From assembly GCA_002389385.1 (NCBI GenBank), contig DGOK01000033.1, forward strand, positions 1-37,311: 37,311 bases of DNA, written 5' to 3'. Position numbers and translations under genes: made by a program. Source of the stretch: Rhodospirillaceae bacterium UBA4468 (GTDB taxonomy: Bacteria > Pseudomonadota > Alphaproteobacteria > Rhodospirillales > Casp-alpha2). Below are positions 7,908 through 16,478 of this stretch, in pieces. The notes beneath the pieces are model-generated. The model ran no database searches. It was not told the DNA's origin and worked only from the letters and a program-made list of their open reading frames with translations. Position 1 is the stretch's first letter, and each line of letters opens with the position of its first letter.

Positions 7908-8981
7908 ATGGAAAATAAAATGAAGATTATGGTATTGCCTGGCGACGGTATTGGTCCAGAAATTATGGATGCAACACTCAAAGTCGTAAATGCGTTGGAT
8001 GCGAAATACGGCATTGGTTTCGACTTACAAACCCGTGAGATTGGTCTGCCGGCAATTGCGAGCAAGGGCTCGTCTCTTCCTGATGATGTCATTGCAGAAT
8101 GTGAAACTGCCGCTGGTACTATTTTGGGCCCGGTCGATACGTATGCATATCCACCTACATCAGAAGGCGGCATTAACCCATCGGGTACAATGCGGAAGCG
8201 CCTTGATTTATATGCCAACATTCGTCCAAGTAAAACCTATGAAGGTGTCCCGGCGATGGCTGCCAGCATGGATATGGTCGTTGTGCGCGAAAACACTGAA
8301 GGGTTCTACGCGGACCGAAATATGTTCATGGGTTCAGGGGAGTTCATGCCGACTGAAGACTTGGCATTGTCCGTTCGTAAAATTACGCGAGAAGGCAGCC
8401 GACGGATTGCCCGCCAGGCTTTTCAACTGGCCGCGCGTCGCCGTAAAAAAGTCACTGTGGTGCATAAGGCGAACGTTTTAAAAATATCGGATGGTTTGTT
8501 CTTGCACGAAGTGATGGAAGAAGCGAAGGCCTATCCAGATATTGAAGTCGAAGAACTGATCATCGACGCGGCGACTGCTCACTTGATCCGTCGCCCAGCT
8601 GACTTCGATGTTCTGGTGACGACGAATATGTATGGCGATATCTTATCTGATGAAGCGGCCGAATTGTCTGGTGGACTTGGGCTAGGTGGATCAATTAATG
8701 CCGGTGACAACGTCGCCATTGCGCAAGCTGCGCACGGGTCTGCGCCGGATATTGCAGGGCAGGGAAAAGCCAATCCGTCGGCACTTATGGTGTCTGTTGC
8801 AATGTTGATGGATTGGATGGGCAGCAAGAACAGCAGCAACAATCTTATAGATGCGGCTGCGGCGTTCCATGTGGCTGTCGCGGACGCTTTGGCTGACGAA
8901 GCTATGCGGACACCTGATTTGGGAGGTAAAGGCTCAACATCAAAGTTCGGGGATGCTGTTGCTGCGAAAGTTGCTAATTAA
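7908..8981 (+). CDS. Isocitrate/isopropylmalate dehydrogenase family protein
   Basis: A 357-residue beta-decarboxylating dehydrogenase. Visible are the N-terminal LPGDGIGPEI, the substrate Arg region SGTMRKRLDLYANIRP (about 92-107), RENTEGFYADRN (about 128-138), the catalytic Lys in VHKANVLK, and the metal-binding Asp series in MYGDILSDEAAELSGG. The family includes isocitrate, homoisocitrate, 3-isopropylmalate and tartrate dehydrogenases, and the sequence alone does not settle the substrate. Being away from leu genes, beside rhodanese and catabolic operons, argues against a leucine role. An alternative ATG is at 7920; both fit. It converges on the DUF1932-type dehydrogenase with 13 bases between. 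Confidence 0.88.
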   Translation: MENKMKIMVLPGDGIGPEIMDATLKVVNALDAKYGIGFDLQTREIGLPAIASKGSSLPDDVIAECETAAGTILGPVDTYAYPPTSEGGINPSGTMRKRLDLYANIRPSKTYEGVPAMAASMDMVVVRENTEGFYADRNMFMGSGEFMPTEDLALSVRKITREGSRRIARQAFQLAARRRKKVTVVHKANVLKISDGLFLHEVMEEAKAYPDIEVEELIIDAATAHLIRRPADFDVLVTTNMYGDILSDEAAELSGGLGLGGSINAGDNVAIAQAAHGSAPDIAGQGKANPSALMVSVAMLMDWMGSKNSSNNLIDAAAAFHVAVADALADEAMRTPDLGGKGSTSKFGDAVAAKVAN

Positions 8982-8994
8982 TAGAGATTGCAGA

Positions 8995-9844
8995 TTACTT
9001 TTGTTTCAGGGCTGCAAGGACATCGTGAAAACTCTCAGGGAAATTATCTCCAAATTTGTCCTTAAGGCCCTGATCTGCAGCCCAGCGTATACGCTTTGCT
9101 GCAGCACTTGCCATAAAAGGATCAATATCCAATTCACGTAAAGTGTTTGCGACCTGGTCCATTTCATCGGCACGTCGTGCGCCATGGATAGCTGTTCTTC
9201 CAATAAGGTCATCGGCTAATTTTGCCCAATCGATACCGGGATACCCGTCGCCGACTGAGGCAAGAACTTGATCCGCTGCGCCATATTTATCGGCGCCAAG
9301 AACGCACTCTTGAATCAAGGCTTCAAGGCCTTTGACCATGATCGATCTGAACATTTTCGTCGCAGCTGCACGGCCATATTCTGGACCCAAGTCGGTCAAG
9401 TTCATCCCATAGGGTGCGAGCATCTTGGCAACGTCTGATGCCGCTGGACTGCCAATCAATATCGGGACTTTATGCCCATACTTTGGCAATTCCCCCCATG
9501 ATGGCAGCTTCAACAAATCGGCCGCCTGCATCATTTATCTTCGTGGCGATGTCGCCTTTAGTGCCTGGTGAAACAGAGTTGACGTCCATAACAATTTGAG
9601 ATGCGCGCACGTGTTTTGAAATTTCTTCTGCGACAGTCAAAGCAGAACCTGCTGTGACGGCAGAGATAACGAGATCACAATCTTTGATTGTTGTGGCAAC
9701 ATCATCAAAAAAGGTAACGCCCTCAACATGCCTGGATGTATGTGAAAACGCATTGATATCTGTTAGGCCATTCTCGATGAGACTGATGGCAAAGTGTGAT
9801 GCTGCTTCACCAAACCCGATGAAGGCTAGCTTTGGTTTACTCAT
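8995..9844 (-). pseudogene. NAD(P)-binding 6-phosphogluconate dehydrogenase-like / DUF1932 protein, frameshifted
   Basis: Two overlapping frames carry the halves of one protein. The N-terminal half (from MSKPKL at 9844) has the Rossmann motif FIGFGEAAS and runs to VEAAIMGG. The C-terminal half has PKYGHKVPILIGSP and a DUF1932-like helical domain including TKMFRSIMVKGLEAL. Reading shifts at a run of six G on the coding strand (9492-9497). With five G the protein would read EAAIM-GELPKYGHKVP, matching the family's flow, with about 282 residues. The start overlaps the MmgE/PrpD stop in an ATGA, so translation was coupled. It is either a real frameshift mutation or a homopolymer error; no other decay is visible. 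Family members oxidise beta-hydroxy acids. Confidence 0.8.
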
Positions 9845-11208
9845 TCGGCAGCTTCTCTGATCATGGGGTAAAGGTTTGTAATGTTCGGAAGATTTTCCAG
9901 GGACCAAATACTTCTCTCAAGTGCTTCAGTGCGCTCAGAACCAATCACATCTATTGCCAGTTCGCAGTACTTTTCAGAAAGCTCGCTATCAGATAAAGGC
10001 GAGTCTGGATCACCTTTTCTTGTTGGCGAATAGAAATCGAGCTCCCGCCCATCCGTAAGGGTTACGCGAACATTGGCGGATCGCCTTTTTGGGAAAGCCG
10101 CATCACATGCATCGTCTTTGGATACGAAGACGCGTTTTGCGAGGCTATGGATTGCCGGGTCTGCACGTCGTTCGTCCGTGAAGGCTTTGGTGCGGCAACT
10201 GCCATCAAGCAATGTAACAGCCACACAATAGGGCAGGCTGAATTTTGCCTCGAAGGCTGTAGAGACTTCCTGTGCGCCAACGATCTCGACAGCAGGGCCA
10301 TATGTGCCAGCATCGATTCGGGCAACTTCCGTTGCATTAAAACCATGCTCGTTCTGAAGATGAAGCGCCCCATCGATGGCTGCGTGTGCATGACCGCACG
10401 CAGCATGATTTTTTACGGTTATTCGTTGGATTGTGTAGTCATCACCTAAAGTTTTGGCGGCGTTACTCCAATCTGGACCGCCGCACATGGCCTGACCAAA
10501 CCCGCGTTCGCCTTCAAGCATATCTGGGATGCCTGTGACACCTGCACTTGCTGTCAGGGAACACATAAGACCGGTATCAGCAGCATGCCCACCATGCATG
10601 GGTTTAGCCATGGCATCGCCTCGGAATGCTTGTTGCAGACCTGCTGCCAACGTTCCCGCATTCGCGAGAGCGTGCAAACATTGCTCTTCATTGAGGCCAA
10701 GAATGGTGGCTGCTGCCGCGGCGGCGCCAAATGTTCCGACGGTTCCTGTGGTATGCCAGAAAGCATAGTGTGCCGGATTAACAGTTTCGGCGATACGGTT
10801 AGAAACTTCGTAACCAGAAATTACGCCACGTAAAAATGTCTCCCCGGAAACGCCTCTCGCTTCTGCAATCGCCAGTGCTGCAGAAATAACAGGGACACCT
10901 GGATGATAAATACCATCACGGTAAATATCATCAAACTCGATGGTGTGACTCGCAGCACCGTTTATCAGTGAGGCAGTGCGAGGGTCTGTCGTTTCACCGC
11001 CCGGATACAGACGCGCCGAACCACGCCCCAGCATATCCGAGAATGCGACTTTCATAAGCGATGCAGGTGCTATCGCGCCACCGGGTAAGGTCGCGCCCAT
11101 ATAATCAAGGACGCAACGTTTCGCAGCATGCATAGCTGTATCAGGAATATCGATACGTGCAGCAGATGCTGTGAACCGCGCAAACGAAGCGAGTACGGGG
11201 TCTGACAT
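9841..11208 (-). CDS. MmgE/PrpD family protein
   Basis: A 455-residue protein of the MmgE/PrpD family, which includes 2-methylcitrate dehydratase, cis-aconitate decarboxylase and many uncharacterised members that dehydrate or decarboxylate small polycarboxylic acids. Family features are the helical N-terminal domain with an RCVLDYMGATLPG segment, HTIEFDDIYRDGIYHPG in the first third, KPMHGGHAADTG near residue 205, and KNHAACGHAHAAIDG near 265. Length is normal. It sits second in a minus-strand operon, 2 bases after a crotonase gene and overlapping the NAD-binding dehydrogenase gene by 4 bases. No prpB or prpC lies nearby, so a methylcitrate cycle is not supported; a related acid or CoA-linked degradation is more likely. 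Confidence 0.9.
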   Translation of the reverse strand: MSDPVLASFARFTASAARIDIPDTAMHAAKRCVLDYMGATLPGGAIAPASLMKVAFSDMLGRGSARLYPGGETTDPRTASLINGAASHTIEFDDIYRDGIYHPGVPVISAALAIAEARGVSGETFLRGVISGYEVSNRIAETVNPAHYAFWHTTGTVGTFGAAAAAATILGLNEEQCLHALANAGTLAAGLQQAFRGDAMAKPMHGGHAADTGLMCSLTASAGVTGIPDMLEGERGFGQAMCGGPDWSNAAKTLGDDYTIQRITVKNHAACGHAHAAIDGALHLQNEHGFNATEVARIDAGTYGPAVEIVGAQEVSTAFEAKFSLPYCVAVTLLDGSCRTKAFTDERRADPAIHSLAKRVFVSKDDACDAAFPKRRSANVRVTLTDGRELDFYSPTRKGDPDSPLSDSELSEKYCELAIDVIGSERTEALERSIWSLENLPNITNLYPMIREAAE

Positions 11209-11210
11209 TG

Positions 11211-12020
11211 TTACTTCCCTTTAAATTCAGCTTTACGTTTTTCCATGAATGCACGGCGGCCTTCGACGTAATCTTCGCTTTTAAAGCAATCATCAACAAT
11301 GGAAGCGCAGAGATCATGATTACGATCTGAATCGTCTTTTAGACATTCGTTGACGACAATTTTTACGGCTTTGATTGTCAATGGTGCGTTACCTGCAATC
11401 GTAGACGCATAGTCTTCGACATACGCTTCGAATTCTGCACGTGGCAAAACGCGGTTTGCATAGTTCATACGTTCAACTTCATCAGCTGTGAATTTCCGAG
11501 CTGTGTAGAAAAGCTCCATTGCGTAACTTGGTCCGATGAGGTCAACAAGTGGCTTCAAACCATCAACGCGGTATCCCAGGCCCAACTTTGCGGCAGGGAT
11601 GGCAAAAATTGAATCATCGGTACAGATCCGCATATCGCAACATGTGGCAATACCAAAACCGCCACCGACGCAAAAACCATCGATCTTTGCAATTGTTGGT
11701 TTTTCGATTGTACGGAGCTGATCTGATGACCACTCCACCGCTTCGTTATAAATACGAACGCTATCTTCTGATGAACGGTTTTTCTCAAACTCGGAGATAT
11801 CGGCACCGGCGCAGAACGATTTTCCACCTTCGCCAGAAAGAATAACAACACGAATGGAATCATCATTAGCAAAGTCTTCAATTGCTTTGCCTAAGTCTTG
11901 CCACATGCCAAGCGTCATCGCATTGCGGCGGCTTTGATTGTCCATTTTTATACGCCCAATAGCGCCATCTTTCTCGACAATTATACGTTTGATTGGCGTG
12001 TCTGTTCCAGCGTCTGGCAT
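11211..12020 (-). CDS. Enoyl-CoA hydratase/isomerase (crotonase) family protein
   Basis: A 269-residue crotonase, first gene of its operon, with a GAGGAGA ribosome binding site before the ATG. The oxyanion-hole segments FCAGADISEF (about 69-78) and DGFCVGGGFGIAT (about 114-126) are clear. The positions of the two catalytic Glu of classic hydratases appear as Gly and Ala (GGGFGI and IPAAKLGLGY), so it is probably not a standard 2-enoyl-CoA hydratase; decarboxylase, isomerase or hydrolase activity on a CoA ester is possible. It is only distantly like the crotonase at 3555-4370. Next in the operon are the MmgE/PrpD gene and the frameshifted dehydrogenase gene. Confidence 0.9.
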   Translation of the reverse strand: MPDAGTDTPIKRIIVEKDGAIGRIKMDNQSRRNAMTLGMWQDLGKAIEDFANDDSIRVVILSGEGGKSFCAGADISEFEKNRSSEDSVRIYNEAVEWSSDQLRTIEKPTIAKIDGFCVGGGFGIATCCDMRICTDDSIFAIPAAKLGLGYRVDGLKPLVDLIGPSYAMELFYTARKFTADEVERMNYANRVLPRAEFEAYVEDYASTIAGNAPLTIKAVKIVVNECLKDDSDRNHDLCASIVDDCFKSEDYVEGRRAFMEKRKAEFKGK

Positions 12021-12184
12021 TTTAATCTCCTCAGGTGAGTTTATTTTAATTGGTAGGTTAATCTATTTTCGCTCGCATATCAGGATCGGGCAAGACCTGC
12101 ATTTGATTAACATATAGTTTGTGTCCATTGCATCTGTGGATGATAATCATATTCCACCAAATGCTACCTCAGGATACCTCTTAT

Positions 12185-13405
12185 ATGATTGCGGCGTTCG
12201 AACGATTTACAGGATTGGGTCTTCGTGAGCAGGCACCGGCATGGATTGTCGCTGCTGGCCATGGAGCAACGCATTGGATAGCAGCGACATTCTACCTTTT
12301 GTTACCGTATCTAACGGAGGATGTAGGTCTCAGCTACACAGAAGCTGGCATTCTTGTGTCGACATTGCATATCAGTTCCTTCATCGCAAATTTTGGCAGC
12401 GGTATGGTTGTAGACGTGTTGGGACGGCGTGTTCTTGTTCAAGCTGTTGCACTCTTTTTTGGTGCGTTCGCCTTGATGCTATTTGGTATCTCTGCTGGCT
12501 TGATTGTTTTGATTTTATTAGTTGGTGTCATCGGCGCGACAAATAACCTTTGGCATCCTGCGGCAATTTCCTTTCTGTCCGGCCTTTATACGAAGAACCG
12601 AGGTTATGCGCTTTCGATCCATACGCTTGGCGCATCATTAGGGGATAGTCTGGCACCGCTCTGTGTCGGTGGATTGCTCACCGTGATGGCCTGGCAGGAG
12701 ACAGCGGTATGGGGAAGCATTCCTGTCCTTGTTATTGCGACACTTATTTTGATTTCGCTCGCACGGATGGACAAGGGATCTGACGGGCAAGTGGCGCGGC
12801 GAATTTCCTCCGGTGAGTATTTTCGAGGCCTAGGCAAAATGTTTACAAACAAGGCTGCGATGGGCTTATGTTTAATGGCTGGATTTCGCTCCATGACACA
12901 AAATGGATTGTTGATGTTTATTCCAATCTATCTTGCAAACGTGCTGAAGGTTGGTCCTTTCATGACGGGCGTGGGGATGTTCGCAATGCAGGTCGGCGGG
13001 CTTTTTGCAGGCCCAATAGCAGGTGCATGGTCTGATAAGATTGGACGTCGTCCCATTGTCTTGGGCGCAGCGACAGGGACAACAATTGTCGTTGCTTTCT
13101 TGGCGGTTGCACAAAGTGAATACTTATTTATTGCAGGCGTATCGATGCTTGGGTTTGTGCTGTTTGCGATCCGGCCGGTCATCCATAGCTGGATGATGGA
13201 TCTGACTCCCTCAAACATGCATGGCAGTGCTACGAGCGCACTGTTCGGTGTGCAGTCCGGACTTTCATTCATTGTGCCTATCGCAGGCGGTTGGGTTGCC
13301 GATGCGTATGGTGTGGGTGCGGTCTTTTATATGCTCGCGGGTACGATGTTAATTGCAAATGTATTGGTCACGATGTTGCCTGAATCTGAGCGCCTCGAGG
13401 AATAG
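12185..13405 (+). CDS. MFS transporter
   Basis: A polytopic membrane protein of about 406 residues with the major facilitator layout of 12 predicted membrane segments in two halves. The loop motif VDVLGRRV after segment 2 and SDKIGRRPIVLG in the second half are the duplicated MFS signature. The frame is open to a TTG at 12119, but the ATG at 12185 has an AGGA 9 bases upstream and begins just before the first amphipathic and membrane helix, so I prefer it; an ATG at 12161 is also possible. It is divergent from the crotonase operon (164 bases between) and convergent with the DsbA-like gene. It may import the acid degraded by neighbouring operons, by inference only. Confidence 0.88.
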   Translation: MIAAFERFTGLGLREQAPAWIVAAGHGATHWIAATFYLLLPYLTEDVGLSYTEAGILVSTLHISSFIANFGSGMVVDVLGRRVLVQAVALFFGAFALMLFGISAGLIVLILLVGVIGATNNLWHPAAISFLSGLYTKNRGYALSIHTLGASLGDSLAPLCVGGLLTVMAWQETAVWGSIPVLVIATLILISLARMDKGSDGQVARRISSGEYFRGLGKMFTNKAAMGLCLMAGFRSMTQNGLLMFIPIYLANVLKVGPFMTGVGMFAMQVGGLFAGPIAGAWSDKIGRRPIVLGAATGTTIVVAFLAVAQSEYLFIAGVSMLGFVLFAIRPVIHSWMMDLTPSNMHGSATSALFGVQSGLSFIVPIAGGWVADAYGVGAVFYMLAGTMLIANVLVTMLPESERLEE

Positions 13406-13406
13406 T

Positions 13407-14066
13407 TTAGCGTTCAGCTATGCCTTCTTTGAGCATTCGCCATAGCAACATCTCGACACGATCTTGACCAAAGAACGTCTCGCCACGGAATGTCATCAGT
13501 GGCACACCCCAGTGATCAGCTTCTTCCTGAGCAGTCTGATTTTCCTCGATGACGGCCTCAAGTCGATCTGGATCTGCATTTACATCAGCGATAAGTGCGT
13601 GGCCATTTAAACCAGCAGCATTCATGGCATCGATCAAATGTGTTCCTTGATCCCAGCCATCAACAGACCCATCCCAAATTAGTCGTGCAACGTGATCTAA
13701 AAATGGCAAGCCTTCGCCGCGTATCTGCGCAGCCGCACCAAGCAGCGTAAGTTGGCGGATATATGGTTGATCGGATGCAATCGCATTCGTTTCCATATCC
13801 TGAACAATAGGGTCCGGAATAGGGCGCCGATAGGGGATGCCATGAAACTCGGCCACGCGCTCACTATCTTGAAGGTGATAGCGACGGTATTTTGGATTTA
13901 CGTTCTTAAAGAAATCCGGTGTTCGAACCGCCAATGGAAATACAGGACGAACGTTCACTGTAACATCGAAATTTCGCTTAATCTCAATGATACGATCAAG
14001 GGCCAGATAACAGAACGGGCTCCGAAAGGACCAAAACAGATCAAACGAAAAATCATCGTCTTTCAT
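13407..14066 (-). CDS. DsbA-family / 2-hydroxychromene-2-carboxylate isomerase-like protein
   Basis: A 219-residue thioredoxin-fold protein with a helical insert. The N-terminal DLFWSFRSPFCYLA segment resembles the SxxSPFSY start of glutathione-dependent 2-hydroxychromene-2-carboxylate isomerases (kappa-class GST relatives). The C-terminal WGVPLMTFRGETFFGQDR is the usual cis-Pro region of this group. It lacks a CxxC motif, so it is not a disulfide oxidase. It overlaps the upstream alpha/beta hydrolase by 4 bases (ATGA) and belongs to a GST-hydrolase-isomerase operon, which fits a glutathione-dependent step in degrading an aromatic or other organic compound. The family is fairly sure; the substrate is unknown. 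Confidence 0.85.
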   Translation of the reverse strand: MKDDDFSFDLFWSFRSPFCYLALDRIIEIKRNFDVTVNVRPVFPLAVRTPDFFKNVNPKYRRYHLQDSERVAEFHGIPYRRPIPDPIVQDMETNAIASDQPYIRQLTLLGAAAQIRGEGLPFLDHVARLIWDGSVDGWDQGTHLIDAMNAAGLNGHALIADVNADPDRLEAVIEENQTAQEEADHWGVPLMTFRGETFFGQDRVEMLLWRMLKEGIAER

Positions 14067-14938
14067 TGAAGGCCCATCATCTCACGCATCCGTGTATTCA
14101 ATGAATGGCCTACAGATGCAAAATCATTGAGGATTGTGAAATGGTTGAGATCAGGGACAGTTATTTCTTCGCATGATAGGCCCGCTTTACCCCAAGGACC
14201 TGTTAGCAAGGAACAGTGTCGATTGAACTCAGGTGTTTCCGCGCCGCCTACGGCAAATACGATGGGCGCATTGACTTTAGGGGTTAGGTGCAGAGGGCTG
14301 AAATCAGCCACCGTTTGTTCAGTGAAGCCCAAAGTAGGGTTCATGTAATTAAGACGAATGGGTTCGAGGTCATACAGTCCAGAAATTGCAAAGCCGCCCT
14401 TAATTGATGCGGATGGGACATCCCATTCAGACCAATCTGTTGCAAACATCATGGCGGTGATGTGGCCGCCTGCAGAGTGTCCAGCAACAAATAATTTATC
14501 TGGATCGCCGCCATAAGTGGCTGCATTTTTATGTGCCCATGCGACGGATGCTCGGCATTGTCGGATAAGCTCCGCCATATCAACATCAGGAATAAGCGCA
14601 TAATTGACGACGATAACCATGGCACCTGCAGGCGCAAACCCCTCAGGTAAAAACTGAAAATCATCTTTGTGACGGGAAAACCAATATCCACCATGAAAAT
14701 AGATCATAACGGGGGCATTCGTGTCGCCATTTGATGCAGGATAGACATCGATGAGTTCGGCAGGCGTGTCGCCGAATGGCAGGTCAAAAGTATGCGGTGC
14801 AGATGCGATAAATTTTTCACCACGTTTTGCATATTCTGCCATAATATCGACGCTTGTCGGCACGCGTTCACGATTATTGTACTGCCAGTCGAGTTCTTCT
14901 TGGGTGAACTCTCCATAAATCTTTTGAGTATCAGACAT
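14063..14938 (-). CDS. Alpha/beta hydrolase (esterase or kynurenine formamidase-like)
   Basis: A 291-residue cytoplasmic alpha/beta hydrolase without signal peptide. It has the HGGYW oxyanion motif at about 82-86, the nucleophile elbow GHSAGGH with Ser155, and a likely catalytic His in DLNHFTIL near residue 263. HGGYW rather than HGGG, and the general layout, resemble the kynurenine formamidase-like group, but no kyn genes are near, so I would only call it an esterase/amidase. It follows the GST gene by 29 bases and overlaps the DsbA-like gene by 4 bases. Confidence 0.88.
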   Translation of the reverse strand: MSDTQKIYGEFTQEELDWQYNNRERVPTSVDIMAEYAKRGEKFIASAPHTFDLPFGDTPAELIDVYPASNGDTNAPVMIYFHGGYWFSRHKDDFQFLPEGFAPAGAMVIVVNYALIPDVDMAELIRQCRASVAWAHKNAATYGGDPDKLFVAGHSAGGHITAMMFATDWSEWDVPSASIKGGFAISGLYDLEPIRLNYMNPTLGFTEQTVADFSPLHLTPKVNAPIVFAVGGAETPEFNRHCSLLTGPWGKAGLSCEEITVPDLNHFTILNDFASVGHSLNTRMREMMGLQ

Positions 14939-14967
14939 GTTTTATTAGTCCTTCACTTAATTGTTCA

Positions 14968-15588
14968 TCAAGACATTGGCAGCATGACGTTTTGCTGGAA
15001 TGCGAGGCGCGCAGCAAACGTTTCATACCATGCTTTTAAATGTGGCAAATCGGGGCGAGAAATATCTAGATTGTGCCAGCGATAAGCAGCGCAAGCTAAA
15101 GGAATATCGCCCATTGTAGGCGCGGTGCCTGTCATAAACTTGTTATTTGCCAGGTGTCCGTCAACAATAGTCCATGCCTTGCCGGCTTCTGTTACGGCTT
15201 TATCTAAGGAAGCAAGATCTCTGTCTTCTGGCGCTGTTCGGATCAGCGTGTAATACATGGACGTCATAGAAGGATGTAGCGTCGAAACATAGAAATCCAT
15301 CCATTGGTTCGCATGGTAGCGGTCTTCTATCTTTTCAGGCCACCAAGGTGACGAGCCGTAAACTTCAGCGATATAACGAACAATAGTGTGTGATTCCCAA
15401 AGTATCAACTCACCGTCTTCAAGAGTTGGTATCTTGCCAGTTGGGTTTTTTGCAAAATACTCAGGCTTATCGTTCCCGCCAAATGGTCCGCCAATATTGA
15501 CCCGGTCAATATCTAGGCCGACTTCAGCGCCAAGCCACATAACTTTTTGTACATTAATTGAATTTGCTCGACCGAGAACGCGAACCAT
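14968..15588 (-). CDS. Glutathione S-transferase
   Basis: A 206-residue soluble GST. The N-terminal thioredoxin-like domain has Ser10 in NSINVQK as the likely glutathione-activating residue, the cis-Pro segment GKIPTLEDGELILWESHTI (about 51-69) with the Glu-Ser pair that holds glutathione, then an all-helical C-terminal domain. A strong AAGGGGAG ribosome binding site precedes the ATG. It is the first gene of an operon with an alpha/beta hydrolase and a DsbA-like isomerase, both plausible partners in glutathione-dependent breakdown. Which electrophile it acts on cannot be told. Confidence 0.9.
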   Translation of the reverse strand: MVRVLGRANSINVQKVMWLGAEVGLDIDRVNIGGPFGGNDKPEYFAKNPTGKIPTLEDGELILWESHTIVRYIAEVYGSSPWWPEKIEDRYHANQWMDFYVSTLHPSMTSMYYTLIRTAPEDRDLASLDKAVTEAGKAWTIVDGHLANNKFMTGTAPTMGDIPLACAAYRWHNLDISRPDLPHLKAWYETFAARLAFQQNVMLPMS

Positions 15589-15628
15589 TATTTAACTCCC
15601 CTTAGATTGTGAAACGGCAGCAACATAA

Positions 15629-15991
15629 CACTCTAATTTCACGAAGGCGAGACGTGTTGATTGCTGTCCTGAACAACGCAAAAGTGCAGCCGATGTTGAT
15701 GCTCGGTCTGATGTTTACTCAGCGGGTGTGATTATGTACCAGATGTTGACGGTAAAGCTACCGGGTAAGGTTCGGGCGCCTTTGCGAGGAGGGCGGGTAG
15801 GGCTGCCAGATTATCTTGCACGCTTGATTGAAGATTGCCTGAAAAAGCGACGTAAGGATCGGCCAGATAATGCAGATGTTGTTCTTGCACGACTGGATGA
15901 AGTAATTTCTGTCATTTCGGAGTTGTCAGACAAAAGTAAAGTGCTATCACGCGGCGTTACGGCACGCGCCATACAAGCTAAAATAATCTAA
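15629..15991 (+). pseudogene. Remnant of a Ser/Thr protein kinase (C-lobe only)
   Basis: This frame is open from just after a TAA at 15626. It reads a kinase activation-segment end (CPEQR, the APE-like motif, near 15665), then DARSDVYSAGVIMYQML (subdomain IX), and LIEDCLKKRRKDRPDNADV (the conserved Arg of subdomain XI). The N-lobe, the HRD catalytic loop and DFG are absent, since the GST gene region begins directly upstream. No convincing start codon or ribosome binding site exists; the GTG at 15728 lies in the middle of the fold. This is the tail of a former eukaryotic-like kinase gene, deleted at its 5' side. It fills most of the 532-base gap between the GST and DUF2849 genes. Confidence 0.65.
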
Positions 15992-15993
15992 TT

Positions 15994-16030
15994 TAAATAA
16001 TAAAACACTATTTAAATGTGTTATTATTTA
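15994..16030. repeat. AT-rich inverted repeat after the kinase remnant
   Basis: TAAATAATA-AA-ACAC pairs with GTGT-TATTATTTA across a 9-base loop, giving 13 paired bases with a 2-base bulge. It lies between the kinase remnant and the sulfite reductase operon. It may be an operator or an old terminator; GC is too low for a strong terminator. Confidence 0.35.
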
Positions 16031-16045
16031 GTTTCACATAAAAAT

Positions 16046-16075
16046 TTGACATTTAAAATAAATAACCCCATTAAT
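16046..16075 (+). promoter_or_regulatory. Possible promoter of the sulfite reductase operon
   Basis: TTGACA at 16046-16051 matches the -35 consensus. ATTAAT at 16070-16075, 18 bases on, could be the -10. It lies about 46 bases before the DUF2849 start, in a very AT-rich stretch. The -35 is good, the -10 only fair. Confidence 0.35.
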
Positions 16076-16120
16076 TGTAATGAATAGAGGCTGAGGCCAT
16101 TTTTCATTGGAGTTTGAGAT

Positions 16121-16474
16121 ATGACATTACAAGTTGCGACAGCAAACAGACTTAGCGATGGGATCGTTGTCTTCCTTGGATATGATGGTGAGTGGTCACG
16201 ACATGTCGACGATGCACGTATCGCTGAACGGGATGATGATATTGCGGAATTACTCAGCGAAGCTGAGGCGGCGCCTTTGGTTGTCGGTCCTTACTTAATT
16301 AAAGTTGAAGTATGCTCACCAGAAGGGCTGGGGCGTTCTGTGCGCCCTGAAACTTACAAAGAACGTATTCGTGCTTATGGGCCGTCGATACATCCAGCGT
16401 TCGCAAAGAAAATGGTGCCTGAGCATTTTGACCCAAGCACTGATGTCTCTGCTGTATTTATGAACGGGATCTAA
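16121..16474 (+). CDS. DUF2849 domain protein
   Basis: A 117-residue protein matching the DUF2849 pattern found directly before the sulfite/nitrite reductase gene in many alphaproteobacteria. An N-terminal beta-rich part includes GIVVFLGYDGEWS near 14-26, and the C-terminal part includes GRSVRPETYKERIRAYGPS, a form common in this family. GGAG lies just before the ATG, and the stop is 4 bases from the sulfite reductase start. No catalytic residues are obvious; a small helper role in sulfite reduction is inferred from constant gene order. Confidence 0.85.
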   Translation: MTLQVATANRLSDGIVVFLGYDGEWSRHVDDARIAERDDDIAELLSEAEAAPLVVGPYLIKVEVCSPEGLGRSVRPETYKERIRAYGPSIHPAFAKKMVPEHFDPSTDVSAVFMNGI

Positions 16475-16478
16475 CTCG

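Noticed and set aside
9492..9497. Phase-variable poly-G tract
   Set aside because: Six G is short for a phase-variation tract and the gene is not a surface or restriction gene; simple mutation or error is likelier.
12119..12184. TTG start at 12119 for the MFS transporter
   Set aside because: It adds 22 residues before the first helix, with no ribosome binding site; the ATG at 12185 fits better.
15728..15991. An independent 87-residue protein starting at GTG 15728
   Set aside because: The start lies within a kinase subdomain and the homology continues upstream in the same frame, so it is a fragment of a larger lost gene.
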